From JAPWJZ01 sp041287865 (lineage in GTDB: Bacteria; Pseudomonadota; Alphaproteobacteria; Micavibrionales; UBA2020), in NCBI GenBank assembly GCA_041287865.1, contig JBGGMV010000028.1, positions 164,222-228,221 of the forward strand: a DNA stretch of 64,000 nucleotides, given 5' to 3'. Positions within the stretch are counted from its first letter, which is position 1. Every line of letters begins with the position of its first letter. Positions 39,596-47,456 of this stretch are shown piece by piece. A program made the translations under genes and the position numbers. The notes beneath the pieces were generated by a model. That model did no database searches. It saw only the letters and a program-made list of their open reading frames with translations, and had not been told where the DNA came from.

Positions 39596-40723
39596 ATGGC
39601 TGATACGTTTCCGTCAGGCTACGTCGACCAGAAAACCGGCAGAATTGAATCTTTCCAGTCCGCTTTCAGCAAGCTGACGGACGAAGGCGTGCCGAACCTC
39701 GGTCACTGGGCCCTGCAGGCGGGCAAGCTTGCGGTGCTGGCACCCTTTATCGGCGGGATGGCGGTTGCGCTGCCCGTCGCCGCAGGCCTCTATTTCGGCG
39801 GACGCTATGTGATGCAGAAAAGCCTGAACGCGCTGCACGACCGCAGCGAGCGCGAGGGCGGGCCTTTCGTCGAATATGATTTCACGCAAGAAAACGACCG
39901 CGCGATGTTCCGCAAGATCCACGGCAAATCACATCCCGGCTTCGCCGATGATTTGCTGCGCATGGTGAAAATGTCTGAGCTGGGCGAAGTGCCCAAGGTG
40001 CGCGTGATGATGCCCGGGCAGGGCACGGAGGATTTCGTCTGTTCCGCCGAAACCCGCCCCGACGGCACGGCGCCGATCGTGACGCTGGGCCGCGGCGCGA
40101 TGGCGACGCTGGACCCCGTTGAAATGCGCGCGGTTGTGGGCCATGAGCTGACGCACGTTAAATTGGGCCATATCAAGAGCGGCACGGAATGGCTGTCGCG
40201 CGGCACGCTTTCCATGGTGCTCAATACGGCGCTGGTTGGCGTTGCACTGTTTGCGGGCGCGCCCGTGTTGCCGGTGCTGGCCTTCGTTGCCATCACCAAC
40301 GTCGTCGGCAAATGCCTGAGATCGGTGCAGTCGCGCCGGCATGAAGAAATGTGCGACAAAGGCTCCGCGCTGCTGACCGGCGAAACGAAAGCGCTGACCT
40401 CCGCGCTGAAGAAAATCCACAAAGGCCTGCTGTACCGCCACCAGCAGGAAGTTGATGACAAGTATCTGCGCAAAGGCGAGATACCGCCGAAGGTGGAAGA
40501 AGCGGGTGGCATCCAGCAATTCCTGTTCGGCACGCACCCGACGCTGGCACGGCGCGAAAACCTGCTGCGTGAATTCGAGGAAAACCACAAATCATACTGC
40601 GAGAAGAAACGCGCCGAATTCCGCACGGTGTTCAACGTCGCCGCTGCGCCCGCGTCGAAACCGCAGCCTGTTGCCGTTGTGCGCCCGAAGGCCGCGACGC
40701 CGCCGAAGCTTAAGGCGGCGTAA
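39596..40723 (+). CDS. M48-family metallopeptidase C
   Basis: The 375-residue third paralog, starting MADTFPSGYVDQKTGRIESF. It has membrane segment APFIGGMAVALPVAAGLYF, zinc motif HELTHVKLGH (183-192), hydrophobic segment LNTALVGVALFAGAPVLPVL, and RRHEEMCDKGSALLTGE with the third ligand. It ends with a short Pro/Lys-rich tail (KAATPPKLKAA). It is the shortest of the three, lacking the long low-complexity C-terminus of the second. The three likely arose by duplication; roles may be partly redundant. Confidence 0.82.
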   Translation: MADTFPSGYVDQKTGRIESFQSAFSKLTDEGVPNLGHWALQAGKLAVLAPFIGGMAVALPVAAGLYFGGRYVMQKSLNALHDRSEREGGPFVEYDFTQENDRAMFRKIHGKSHPGFADDLLRMVKMSELGEVPKVRVMMPGQGTEDFVCSAETRPDGTAPIVTLGRGAMATLDPVEMRAVVGHELTHVKLGHIKSGTEWLSRGTLSMVLNTALVGVALFAGAPVLPVLAFVAITNVVGKCLRSVQSRRHEEMCDKGSALLTGETKALTSALKKIHKGLLYRHQQEVDDKYLRKGEIPPKVEEAGGIQQFLFGTHPTLARRENLLREFEENHKSYCEKKRAEFRTVFNVAAAPASKPQPVAVVRPKAATPPKLKAA

Positions 40724-40920
40724 CGCCCCTCTCCACGCGCGTGACAGAATTCCATATTAAATCATGCATAACTTTCACGAGTCATTTTCCCGTCCGCAAA
40801 AAATAATCATGCGCAAAAGTGACGCAGCGCGTCATAAGTTTGCCTATTGACTCGCTTTCTGTATTCTGTGAATCTTTCCTCCGTCACACACCCTCAACAG
40901 TTTTTTTAAGGAGCCTACAC

Positions 40921-41430
40921 ATGGCCTTTAATCCCTTCGGCGGCGGCATGACGCCTCCCGACCCCGAGAAAGTCCTCCAGTCGCTCGAGAACCTGAAAGC
41001 CGCTTTCCTCAAAGCAGCCGATGCAGAAACCGGCGCCGCAAAACCCCTGTTTGAATCGCTGTCCGACAAGTTCAACAAGGTCATCGACGACGGCATGGAT
41101 CTCGCCTCGTCTGATCCGAACCCGAACCCCAACAAGATCATGATGAAGCTGATGCCCGCGATGATGGATCTGCAAAAGACCGTCGCGAAAATCCAGCAAG
41201 TCGCGAAAACCGACAGCGCAGCCGCGGAAACGCTGGCCGAACTGGAAGGCTCGATCAAGGCGGAAGTTCAAAACCTGCTGGGCGGCATGCCCGGCATCGG
41301 TTTCCCGGGCGCGCCCGGCAAGAACCGCCCGACCTTCGACGGCGATGACGAGAAGCCCTCGATCCATCCCCCGAAGACGCCGGCACCGCCGAAGCCGAAG
41401 AAGCCCAACAGCGGCAACTTCGACTTCTAA
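40921..41430 (+). CDS. Helical protein with Lys/Pro-rich tail
   Basis: A 169-residue protein starting MAFNPFGGGMTPPDPEKVLQ, with GGAG upstream (the frame opens earlier, at 40819, without support). The middle is amphipathic helix (LKAAFLKAADAETGAAKPLF, KLMPAMMDLQKTVAKIQQV). The tail is PPKTPAPPKPKKPNSGNFDF, strongly Pro/Lys-rich. No signal peptide. It could be a substrate or partner of the secretion system, but only the tail points that way. Confidence 0.6.
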   Translation: MAFNPFGGGMTPPDPEKVLQSLENLKAAFLKAADAETGAAKPLFESLSDKFNKVIDDGMDLASSDPNPNPNKIMMKLMPAMMDLQKTVAKIQQVAKTDSAAAETLAELEGSIKAEVQNLLGGMPGIGFPGAPGKNRPTFDGDDEKPSIHPPKTPAPPKPKKPNSGNFDF

Positions 41431-41450
41431 TTCGGCAGAAGTTCAAGAAA

Positions 41451-41482
41451 ACCCCTTCCGGCCTGTCCGGAGGGGGTTTTTC
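41451..41482 (+). terminator. Rho-independent terminator
   Basis: Stem ACCCCTTCCGG with CCGGAGGGGGT and a T-run, directly after the helical protein gene. Confidence 0.85.
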
Positions 41483-41518
41483 TTTGTCTTTTCAATTGCT
41501 TATGAGCGCTCTTTTTAT

Positions 41519-41547
41519 TTGACATAATGCAAGACTCGGGTTATATT
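41519..41547 (+). promoter_or_regulatory. Near-consensus sigma70 promoter of an ankyrin gene
   Basis: TTGACA (41519-41524), 17 bases, TATATT (41542-41547), about 29 bases before the start codon. One of the clearest promoters in the window. Confidence 0.78.
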
Positions 41548-41575
41548 CCCCTTGAAATTCAAGGGTGAGTTTTCA

Positions 41576-42415
41576 ATGCGCCAACATGACCGCTACGAGA
41601 CACAAGGCTGGTCCGCCGAAAGGTGGATGTGGCAAGCGTTGCATGAAGGCGACCTCAACGACGTGAAGCAGGTTTTTGCCGATCGCAAGCCCAATCCCGA
41701 CTGCGCGGAAAAATACGACGGCGATACGCCGCTGGGCTTCGCCATTCGCAACGGCGATATCGCGCTGGTGCAGCTGCTGATCGCGGAGGGTGCGGAGGTG
41801 ACGCGGCCCATGGGCTATCAGCAATTCACGCCGCTGCATGTCGCGGCCGACAAGGGCGACACGGCTATCGTCAACCTGCTGCTGAAATGCTGCGCGGACG
41901 CCAATTCGCGCACGCGCTACGGCGAAACGCCGACGCACCGCGCCGCCTGGGGCGGGCACAACAAGGCGCTGGCCGCGTTGCTGACCGCGAAAGGCAATGT
42001 GGACGCGCAGAACGACATGATGCAGACGCCGATGCATTGCGCGATTTCATCCAACAAGCCGGAAACCGTAAAAATCCTTCTGGAATGGAATGCGGATATC
42101 ACGCTGACCGACCTCGACGGGCAGGATGCGAAGACCTTCGCCACCAAGCTGCAGGACATGCTGATGACCGGCGAAAACCCGCAGCTGACGCACCTGCAAT
42201 TCATGGAGCACGCCAGGAACATCGATAAAATCCACGAATACCTCGACCATGCCGACACGGTGCATGACTGCACCAACATCGAGCACATGAAGGGCGCCTT
42301 CAACAAGGGTGCCAAGCGCGGCGTTTCGGCCATGAAGCCCCTGAACCTGAAGCCCGCGAATGACACCGCCGCCGACCCGAAAAAGCCGCCCAAAACGGGC
42401 TTTACCCGCCAATAA
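41576..42415 (+). CDS. Ankyrin-repeat protein (about 5 repeats) with long C-terminus
   Basis: A 279-residue protein starting MRQHDRYETQGWSAERWMWQ. Ankyrin repeats run from about residue 25 to 190 (GDTPLGFAIRNGDIALVQLL, QFTPLHVAADKGDTAIVNLL, GETPTHRAAWGGHNKALAAL). A helical region and the basic tail SAMKPLNLKPANDTAADPKK follow, ending GFTRQ. The KPLNLKP block matches the tail motif of other proteins here. The leading 8 codons of the open frame (TTG 41552) lack support. Confidence 0.85.
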   Translation: MRQHDRYETQGWSAERWMWQALHEGDLNDVKQVFADRKPNPDCAEKYDGDTPLGFAIRNGDIALVQLLIAEGAEVTRPMGYQQFTPLHVAADKGDTAIVNLLLKCCADANSRTRYGETPTHRAAWGGHNKALAALLTAKGNVDAQNDMMQTPMHCAISSNKPETVKILLEWNADITLTDLDGQDAKTFATKLQDMLMTGENPQLTHLQFMEHARNIDKIHEYLDHADTVHDCTNIEHMKGAFNKGAKRGVSAMKPLNLKPANDTAADPKKPPKTGFTRQ

Positions 42416-42444
42416 TTGACATATTTACATAAGAATGTTATGCT
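42416..42444 (+). promoter_or_regulatory. Sigma70-type promoter of an ankyrin gene
   Basis: TTGACA (42416-42421), 17 bases including TATTTACATAAG, TATGCT (42439-42444), about 37 bases before the start codon. It begins right at the stop of the previous gene. Confidence 0.7.
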
Positions 42445-42480
42445 TAACCATTGAAAAAACGGGGTTAAGCGGCCATCTCC

Positions 42481-43173
42481 ATGTCGGAATTCAGGGATAA
42501 ATTGCCACCTGCAGAGCTAAAGTTCCTCGAGGCGCTCGAAAAGGCCGACCTCGACGCCGTCGACCTCATGCTGAAAACAGGCACGGCGCGGGTGACGCAG
42601 TCCGTCAGTGAGCACAATTCGCAGCCCCTTCATCTGGCCGCAAGCATGAACAACCCCGCACTGATCGACCTGCTGGTGCGCCACGGCGCCGATGTCAACG
42701 CGCGCGACAAGGAAGACGAGACGCCCCTGATGCTCGCCGCGATCTGGGACAGGCGCGACGCGCTGGAAAAACTATTGGCGCTGGGTGCCGAGCGCGACCT
42801 GCGCGGCAGGAGCGGCATGACCGCGCTTTTCTACGCGGCGCTGCAGGGCAGGACGGAGAGCGCGGGCATTCTGACGGAGGCCGGCGCAGACCCCAATATC
42901 GGCACGGAGAGCGGTTTGACGCCGATTTTCGCGGCGGCGCTGCGCGGGCATCTTGACGTGGCGAAACGTCTTGTCGACTGCGGCGCAGAGCTGGGCCAGA
43001 AGGGCCACGGCCAGACCGCCGCCGAATTCGCCGAACGCATCGGGCACGCCGGCGGCGACAGCCAGCGCGTCGCCGATTTCCTCGCCGCCGCCATGGTCAG
43101 CCGCACCGCCACCGAAGGCACGACGGAAAAAGTCGCGGTGCGCAAGCCGCTCAGCTTCAAGAAGCCGGACTAG
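42481..43173 (+). CDS. Ankyrin-repeat protein (about 5 repeats) with KPLSFKKP tail
   Basis: A 230-residue protein. Ankyrin repeats such as SQPLHLAASMNNPALIDLLV, DETPLMLAAIWDRRDALEKL and GLTPIFAAALRGHLDVAKRL are followed by a short helical region and the tail TEKVAVRKPLSFKKPD. No signal peptide. The tail is almost identical in pattern to that of the 248-residue helical protein at 56572. The stop overlaps the stop of the convergent small gene. Confidence 0.85.
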   Translation: MSEFRDKLPPAELKFLEALEKADLDAVDLMLKTGTARVTQSVSEHNSQPLHLAASMNNPALIDLLVRHGADVNARDKEDETPLMLAAIWDRRDALEKLLALGAERDLRGRSGMTALFYAALQGRTESAGILTEAGADPNIGTESGLTPIFAAALRGHLDVAKRLVDCGAELGQKGHGQTAAEFAERIGHAGGDSQRVADFLAAAMVSRTATEGTTEKVAVRKPLSFKKPD

Positions 43174-43406
43174 TTTATTTTCGGCAGATGATATTTTTCA
43201 AATAAATCGTGAAGCGACTCTTCCAGCATCTTCTGCACCGTGGTGCCGCGGTCGACCGCGAGTTTTTTCAGCTGCCATGCCAAGGCCGGATCGAAGTGGC
43301 CGACGACGGCTTTCTTGCCCTGGCGGCTTTTCGGGCGCGGTTGTGCGGCGTCGCGCTCCAGACTCTTGAGCGCGCCCAGTATCAGGCGCTTCATATCGTT
43401 TTTCAT
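43170..43406 (-). CDS. Ribbon-helix-helix protein (antitoxin/ParG-like)
   Basis: A 78-residue basic protein (MKNDMKRLILGALKSLERDA, RQGKKAVVGHFDPALAWQLK, AVDRGTTVQKMLEESLHDLF, EKYHLPKI). The pattern GKKAVxGxFDPAxxxQLKxLA...TTVQxxLxEALxDLFEK is typical of a family of ribbon-helix-helix DNA-binding proteins from alphaproteobacterial plasmids and chromosomes. GGGGGAG precedes ATG 43406. No toxin gene is adjacent. Confidence 0.75.
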   Translation of the reverse strand: MKNDMKRLILGALKSLERDAAQPRPKSRQGKKAVVGHFDPALAWQLKKLAVDRGTTVQKMLEESLHDLFEKYHLPKIN

Positions 43407-43519
43407 ATTATCTCCCCCGTAACCCTTAAACATGCATACCCCTATGCATACATGTATTACACCCCAAGCCTTTGCCCCCGTCCACCGGTTTTCACCATGA
43501 AATACTTGAGAATCAGAAT

Positions 43520-43547
43520 TGACATATCTCGCCATTTTCCTAAAATC
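43520..43547 (+). promoter_or_regulatory. Sigma70-type promoter of an ankyrin gene
   Basis: TTGACA (43520-43525), 16 bases, TAAAAT (43542-43547), about 29 bases before the start codon. Confidence 0.65.
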
Positions 43548-43575
43548 GGCGCATCAGTTTTCACGCAAGGTATCC

Positions 43576-44202
43576 ATGGTCAAGGTCACACAGACCGCGC
43601 TCAACAACGGGCTTCTTTCGGCAGCCGCCAGCGGCGACCTTGACGCCCTGCGCCGCAGCCTTGACCACGGCGCGCAACCGGACGCGCGCACCGAATGGGG
43701 CGAACCGGCGCTGGTGCTGGCGGCCGACGGCAACCATGCAAGCATTGTCCGCGAGCTGATCAACCGCGGCGTCGATGTGGACGCGCAGCGGGCCGGCGGC
43801 GAAACCGCGCTGATGACGGCGGCCACGCGCGGCAACCTTGGCATCGCAGCAGATCTTTTAAAGGCTGGCGCGTCGACCGCCGCGCAAAATCATTGGGGCA
43901 ATACCGCACTGCATCTTTGCGTCATATACGACCGCACGGAAATTGCCCGCGCGTTGCTGGAGGCAGGCGCCAGCATGACGACGGAAAACAAGGAAGGCTA
44001 CGATGCGTACGGCCTCGCGCTTAAAAACAGGAATGCGGAGTTTATAAAATTGCTGGACGCGACGGAACAGTCGCGCTTCACCGAAGACCTTAAAGATTTC
44101 AGCGACGGTCTCGACCGCGACGTCACGGTGAAGAACCCCGTCAACATCAAGAAGCCGCCCACGCCGCCGAAGCGGTCGTTCCATGGGCATAGGGGACGCT
44201 GA
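43576..44202 (+). CDS. Ankyrin-repeat protein (about 4 repeats) with KNPVNIKKP tail
   Basis: A 208-residue protein starting MVKVTQTALNNGLLSAAASG. Its repeats are GEPALVLAADGNHASIVREL, GETALMTAATRGNLGIAADL and GNTALHLCVIYDRTEIARAL. The tail is TVKNPVNIKKPPTPPKRSFH. It is coupled to the next gene by TGATG. The start at 43576 follows AAGG and a good promoter. Confidence 0.85.
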   Translation: MVKVTQTALNNGLLSAAASGDLDALRRSLDHGAQPDARTEWGEPALVLAADGNHASIVRELINRGVDVDAQRAGGETALMTAATRGNLGIAADLLKAGASTAAQNHWGNTALHLCVIYDRTEIARALLEAGASMTTENKEGYDAYGLALKNRNAEFIKLLDATEQSRFTEDLKDFSDGLDRDVTVKNPVNIKKPPTPPKRSFHGHRGR

Positions 44203-44810
44203 TGGCCTATACGAAGAAAGAGGGCGGGCATACGACCATCGTGCTGGAAAAATCCGACGGCAAGCTGTCGGAGCAACTATCAGAGCTGCAGGCCGTGTTC
44301 AACCACATGGCCGATACCAAGATGGGCTATAACGACATTTTGATGGAGCTGCTATCGCGTCAGGCGAAAGCCATGACCGAGGCCGCGCGCGGACAGGAAA
44401 AACAGCTGGAACGGTTGACGGCGGCCGAAGACGCCATCGCCGCGCTGCGACGCGAACTGGAAGAACTCAAGAATCCCGTTCTTGATAAACCGAAGATGAA
44501 GGCGCCCGAGGGTGGCCCTCTCTCTGATTTCTTCCACCCCCGCTTTATGCGGGGGGTCCAAAAGGCAGTCCTGCCGTCATATAAGTCAAGTTACGTGACG
44601 CGCAGACGCGCTTTTGGATGCCCGCATAAAGCGGGCATGGCAAAAGTTATTTTTCTAAAATCTTCCCTTAAAGCCCAGCGCTCACCGGCTCGAGCAACTT
44701 TTGCAAGCGGAGCGCGCGGAAGGCGGGTTTTTTCAACAGGTCTTTCATCTGCAGGTTGGCAAGCCTCATCGCGGCGCGGAGGTCGGCTTCGGAGTCGAGG
44801 AAGAACTTGA
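44202..44810 (+). CDS. Coiled-coil protein whose 3' end is replaced by a repeat element
   Basis: The first about 110 residues look genuine: MAYTKKEGGHTTIVLEKSDG, then a coiled coil (LTAAEDAIAALRRELEELKN) and PVLDKPKMKAPEGG, a tail like its neighbours. From about 44520 the frame enters a palindromic element and then runs antisense through the real gene at 44668-44901. The last about 90 residues are Arg/Ser/Gly-rich noise. The original stop was probably lost when the element inserted. It is translated from the TGATG overlap with the ankyrin gene. Confidence 0.6.
   Translation: MAYTKKEGGHTTIVLEKSDGKLSEQLSELQAVFNHMADTKMGYNDILMELLSRQAKAMTEAARGQEKQLERLTAAEDAIAALRRELEELKNPVLDKPKMKAPEGGPLSDFFHPRFMRGVQKAVLPSYKSSYVTRRRAFGCPHKAGMAKVIFLKSSLKAQRSPARATFASGARGRRVFSTGLSSAGWQASSRRGGRLRSRGRT
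44535..44645. repeat. Palindromic element with 30-bp inverted hairpin arms
   Basis: The left arm CCACCCCCGCTTTATGCGGG and the right arm, whose reverse complement reads CCATGCCCGCTTTATGCGGG, extend to TCCAAAAG on the inner side. Each arm is itself a hairpin with matched changes (CCCCC/GGGGG versus TGCCC/GGGCA). This resembles paired REP units or a small MITE. It lies at the 3' end of the coiled-coil gene. Confidence 0.7.
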
Positions 44811-44901
44811 TTCGCTGCGTGTCGGGGTGATCCTGCTGGAGCTCCCAGGCGAGTTCGCGGGTTTCGTAAGAGTCTGTCGCAGAGGTATCAAGCTGTCCCA
44901 T
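44668..44901 (-). CDS. Small hypothetical protein
   Basis: A 77-residue charged helical protein (MGQLDTSATDSYETRELAWE, QQDHPDTQRIKFFLDSEADL, RAAMRLANLQMKDLLKKPAF). GGAG lies upstream of ATG 44901. No signal or membrane segment. A terminator-like hairpin lies 30 bases upstream in the same direction. Family not recognised. Confidence 0.6.
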   Translation of the reverse strand: MGQLDTSATDSYETRELAWELQQDHPDTQRIKFFLDSEADLRAAMRLANLQMKDLLKKPAFRALRLQKLLEPVSAGL

Positions 44902-44930
44902 CTTTAGTCTCCTATCCAGTTAAGCCATAC

Positions 44931-44960
44931 AAAAAAGCCGTCAGGGGGTTTCCCTGCCGG
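44931..44960 (-). terminator. Terminator-like hairpin in the leader of the small gene
   Basis: On the minus strand, CCGGCAGGG, a short loop, CCCTGACGG and CTTTTTT, pointing into the gene that starts at 44901. It could end an upstream transcript or act as an attenuator. Confidence 0.6.
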
Positions 44961-45113
44961 TCATGCTTGTGCGGCGGTTTTGTTGCGAAAAGCGTTCAGT
45001 TTCAAATAATTCACGTCTATAAAAATCCGTATCCACTAGTCATTATGAGTACCTGACTCCAGACTACCGCCAAGATATGAAAAAATTATTAACGGGCTTT
45101 AACCATTTGTTGA

Positions 45114-45127
45114 ACAAGTGTTCTTGT
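45114..45127. promoter_or_regulatory. Palindrome ACAAGTGTTCTTGT, possible TetR operator
   Basis: ACAAG and CTTGT arms with a 4-base centre, overlapping GAACA/TGTTC. It lies in the 388-base AT-rich gap before the TetR gene, about 160 bases upstream of its start. Such palindromes are common TetR-family operators; no direct evidence. Confidence 0.35.
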
Positions 45128-45289
45128 ATGGCGGAAAAGGAATGTTTGCTTTTCAAAGCCCGCATCAGCTATAAAATCACCAACCGCGTTGAAAAATCGT
45201 ATTAATTTCCGCGCGGGTTTTTTAAGGGCAACCCCATTTGTCAGCCGATTACAAGACGGTGAGACGGGGGCGTCAAAAGGGACATTTCA

Positions 45290-45874
45290 ATGGGACGCAA
45301 ACTGGAATTCAGCCGGGAAAAAGCTCTCCACACCGCGATGGAAAGTTTCTGGGCCAAAGGCTACAACCACACTTCGATGCGCGACCTCGCGGCCTCTCTC
45401 GGGCTGCATCTGGGCTCTGTCTACAACGCGCTGGGCGACAAGGAAAAAGTTTTCGAAGCAGCGATGAAGCTGAACTTCGAGGAAGAAATCCTGCCCAAGA
45501 TCCGCGTGCTGCAGGAAGCGCCGCACCCGATGCAGGCGATCGACGATATGCTGCACCATGTGGTGAACGAATGCACGGGCGCGGAACCGGGCCCGGGCTG
45601 CTTCCTCGTCAACTCGCTGCTGGAGATTGCCACGATCAACGACAGCATCACGGCATCCTTGCGCGGCTACCTGCAAACGGTCGAAGACATGCATGCCGAA
45701 GTTATCGCCAAGGGCCAGAAGATGGGCGAGATTTCAAAAGATCATGACGCGGCCCATTATGCGCGTTACCTGATCGGCGTTTATTTCTCGATGCGCACCA
45801 TGGCCAAGCTGCGGATGCCGCATGAATACCTGACCGCGATGCGCGATTCTGCGATTGCGACGCTGAAACCCTAA
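45290..45874 (+). CDS. TetR/AcrR-family transcriptional regulator
   Basis: A 194-residue protein. The N-terminal helix-turn-helix is KALHTAMESFWAKGYNHTSM, RDLAASLGLHLGSVYNALGD, KEKVFEAAMKLN. The C-terminal ligand-binding part contains GCFLVNSLLEIATINDSITA. This is the subgroup with "GSxYNAFGDKxxLF" and a conserved "GCFLVN", often controlling nearby oxidoreductase or efflux genes; none is adjacent here. It starts at ATG 45290 after GGGAC. Confidence 0.88.
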   Translation: MGRKLEFSREKALHTAMESFWAKGYNHTSMRDLAASLGLHLGSVYNALGDKEKVFEAAMKLNFEEEILPKIRVLQEAPHPMQAIDDMLHHVVNECTGAEPGPGCFLVNSLLEIATINDSITASLRGYLQTVEDMHAEVIAKGQKMGEISKDHDAAHYARYLIGVYFSMRTMAKLRMPHEYLTAMRDSAIATLKP

Positions 45875-45880
45875 GCGCCT

Positions 45881-46462
45881 TTATTTTTTTGGATTAAACG
45901 GGCCGCCCTGCAGTTTGGGGCGCGCGGGCGTGTGTTTTGCGGCCTGCATGTCGAGATAGTTTTTATAGTGCGCCACTTTTTCAGCGCCGCCCTGCTTGCG
46001 GGCATCAAGCAGCAGGTCTTCGGCCGTCTTCTCCAGCCCCTTGCCGTATTTCAGGATGGCCGAGATCAACCGCGTGTCGTTTTGCGCATCGGCAAGACGT
46101 AGTGCGCGACCGTCGCGCAGTGACGGGTCTGCGCCCGCGGCGATAAGATCAAGCGCGATATCGGTCAGGCCCAGCGCGGCGGCCCTGATCAGCGCTTCGC
46201 CCTCTTTCGCGTTCACATCGGCCTTGTGCGCGATCAGCAGGTGCACCATGTCGGTGTGCTTGCCTTCAACCGCGAAACGGATAGCGAAGCCCTGACCCGA
46301 ATTGACGTCGACTTTTTTCTCCGCCAGCAGGTATTCCGCCCGCCAGAGCTTGTTCGTCAGCGCCGCGAAATGGAATTCGTTTTCAAGCTCGTCGTCGCGC
46401 TTGAAGGTCTGGATCAAGGCCTGCCAGAACCGGTCTTTCATCGTTTTTTCGAATTTGGACAT
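45881..46462 (-). CDS. Ankyrin-repeat protein (about 4 repeats)
   Basis: A 193-residue protein. An N-terminal helical region (MSKFEKTMKDRFWQALIQTF) precedes compact ankyrin repeats (GKHTDMVHLLIAHKADVN, ALIRAAALGLTDIALDLIAA). The tail is TPARPKLQGGPFNPKK, basic and Pro-rich. Last gene of a leftward cluster; its stop lies 6 bases from the stop of the TetR gene. Confidence 0.8.
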   Translation of the reverse strand: MSKFEKTMKDRFWQALIQTFKRDDELENEFHFAALTNKLWRAEYLLAEKKVDVNSGQGFAIRFAVEGKHTDMVHLLIAHKADVNAKEGEALIRAAALGLTDIALDLIAAGADPSLRDGRALRLADAQNDTRLISAILKYGKGLEKTAEDLLLDARKQGGAEKVAHYKNYLDMQAAKHTPARPKLQGGPFNPKK

Positions 46463-46508
46463 GACAGGATTGTCGCGCTAGCGGCGGCAAAGGTCAAGGG
46501 TGCGGGTT

Positions 46509-47453
46509 TTACTTCTTGGCCGCAGGCGCGGCTGCCGCCCCGCCAAGGCGCAAATTGGCCATGTCGCGGGTGATTTTCACGCTGTCCACCTGCCCCTTGT
46601 ACATACCGGGGATTTCTTCCAGCAGGAACAGTGCGTCTTCCGGCCGTGATTTCCACAGCGCGGGGTCGAAAAGCGCACCCAGCTGGCTGCGGTGGCCGAG
46701 CAGCGAGACGACGGTCTGGCCATAGGCGTCAGCCTTGGTGAATTCGTCAGGGTCGGGCGTGGCGCCCCCCTTGCGGTAAAAGTCCAGCACCTCGCCGAAT
46801 TTACCGGCGCGCACGGCCATCATCAGGCCGGTGGTGCCTTCCTTCGTCACGGCTTCGGACAGTTTGGCTTCTGTGATGCCGCCCTCGAAATGGGTTTTAT
46901 AGAGGTTGCCCATCGAATGTTTCCATTCGATATACTTGTCGATATCGTCCTGGTGCACGGGGCGCGTGTCGTTCTGGTTCCAGGCGCAGCTCAGCTGGCC
47001 GAAGCCGGGCGAATTGATCAGCAGCGCGGCATCTTCGCCGGGTTTCAGTATATAGGCCTCGATATACTGGAAATCGCCATTCTTGAGCGCGGAGGCGGCG
47101 CATTTCTGGCGTTCCACGTCATCCATACCCGCCTTGATAATGCGGCCCAGCGTCGCATAGGCTTCGTCCTTCGTCACCTCGCCATCGAACATGAACCAGA
47201 GATCTTTCTGGCGGATGGAACCGGCGCGTAATCCCAAATCCAGCAGCGTATTGGTCATCTGCACGTTTTCGACCCGCTTCACCGCATAGGCGAAATCGTC
47301 GTTGCCCTGGTTGATGCGCCCGCCGGCCTTATACACGGCGGCGAAATCTTCGCATTGTACGTTTTCAAGCATTCCAAAAAGCGCCGCGTTTTTTTCTTCC
47401 TGAGACGCTGTTTTCAGTTTTTCGTAGAACTGTTCGCGTGTCAGTTGCGGCAT
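46509..47453 (-). CDS. Helical-repeat protein with the shared C-terminal module
   Basis: A 314-residue protein. The N-terminal part has degenerate helical repeats (FGMLENVQCEDFAAVYKAGG, TNTLLDLGLRAGSIRQ). From about residue 195 it carries the module found in its neighbours: EAVTKEGTTGLMMAVRAGKF, then DAYGQTVVSLLGHRSQLGAL, FDPALWKSRPEDALFLLEEI. The Ala-rich end (AAAAPAAKK) differs from the LKPKKP tails. It starts three bases after the upstream ankyrin gene. Confidence 0.65.
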   Translation of the reverse strand: MPQLTREQFYEKLKTASQEEKNAALFGMLENVQCEDFAAVYKAGGRINQGNDDFAYAVKRVENVQMTNTLLDLGLRAGSIRQKDLWFMFDGEVTKDEAYATLGRIIKAGMDDVERQKCAASALKNGDFQYIEAYILKPGEDAALLINSPGFGQLSCAWNQNDTRPVHQDDIDKYIEWKHSMGNLYKTHFEGGITEAKLSEAVTKEGTTGLMMAVRAGKFGEVLDFYRKGGATPDPDEFTKADAYGQTVVSLLGHRSQLGALFDPALWKSRPEDALFLLEEIPGMYKGQVDSVKITRDMANLRLGGAAAAPAAKK

Positions 47454-47456
47454 GGG

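Noticed and set aside
43170..43406. Ribbon-helix-helix gene as half of a toxin-antitoxin operon
   Set aside because: No partner toxin gene on either side; neighbours are ankyrin genes with their own promoters.
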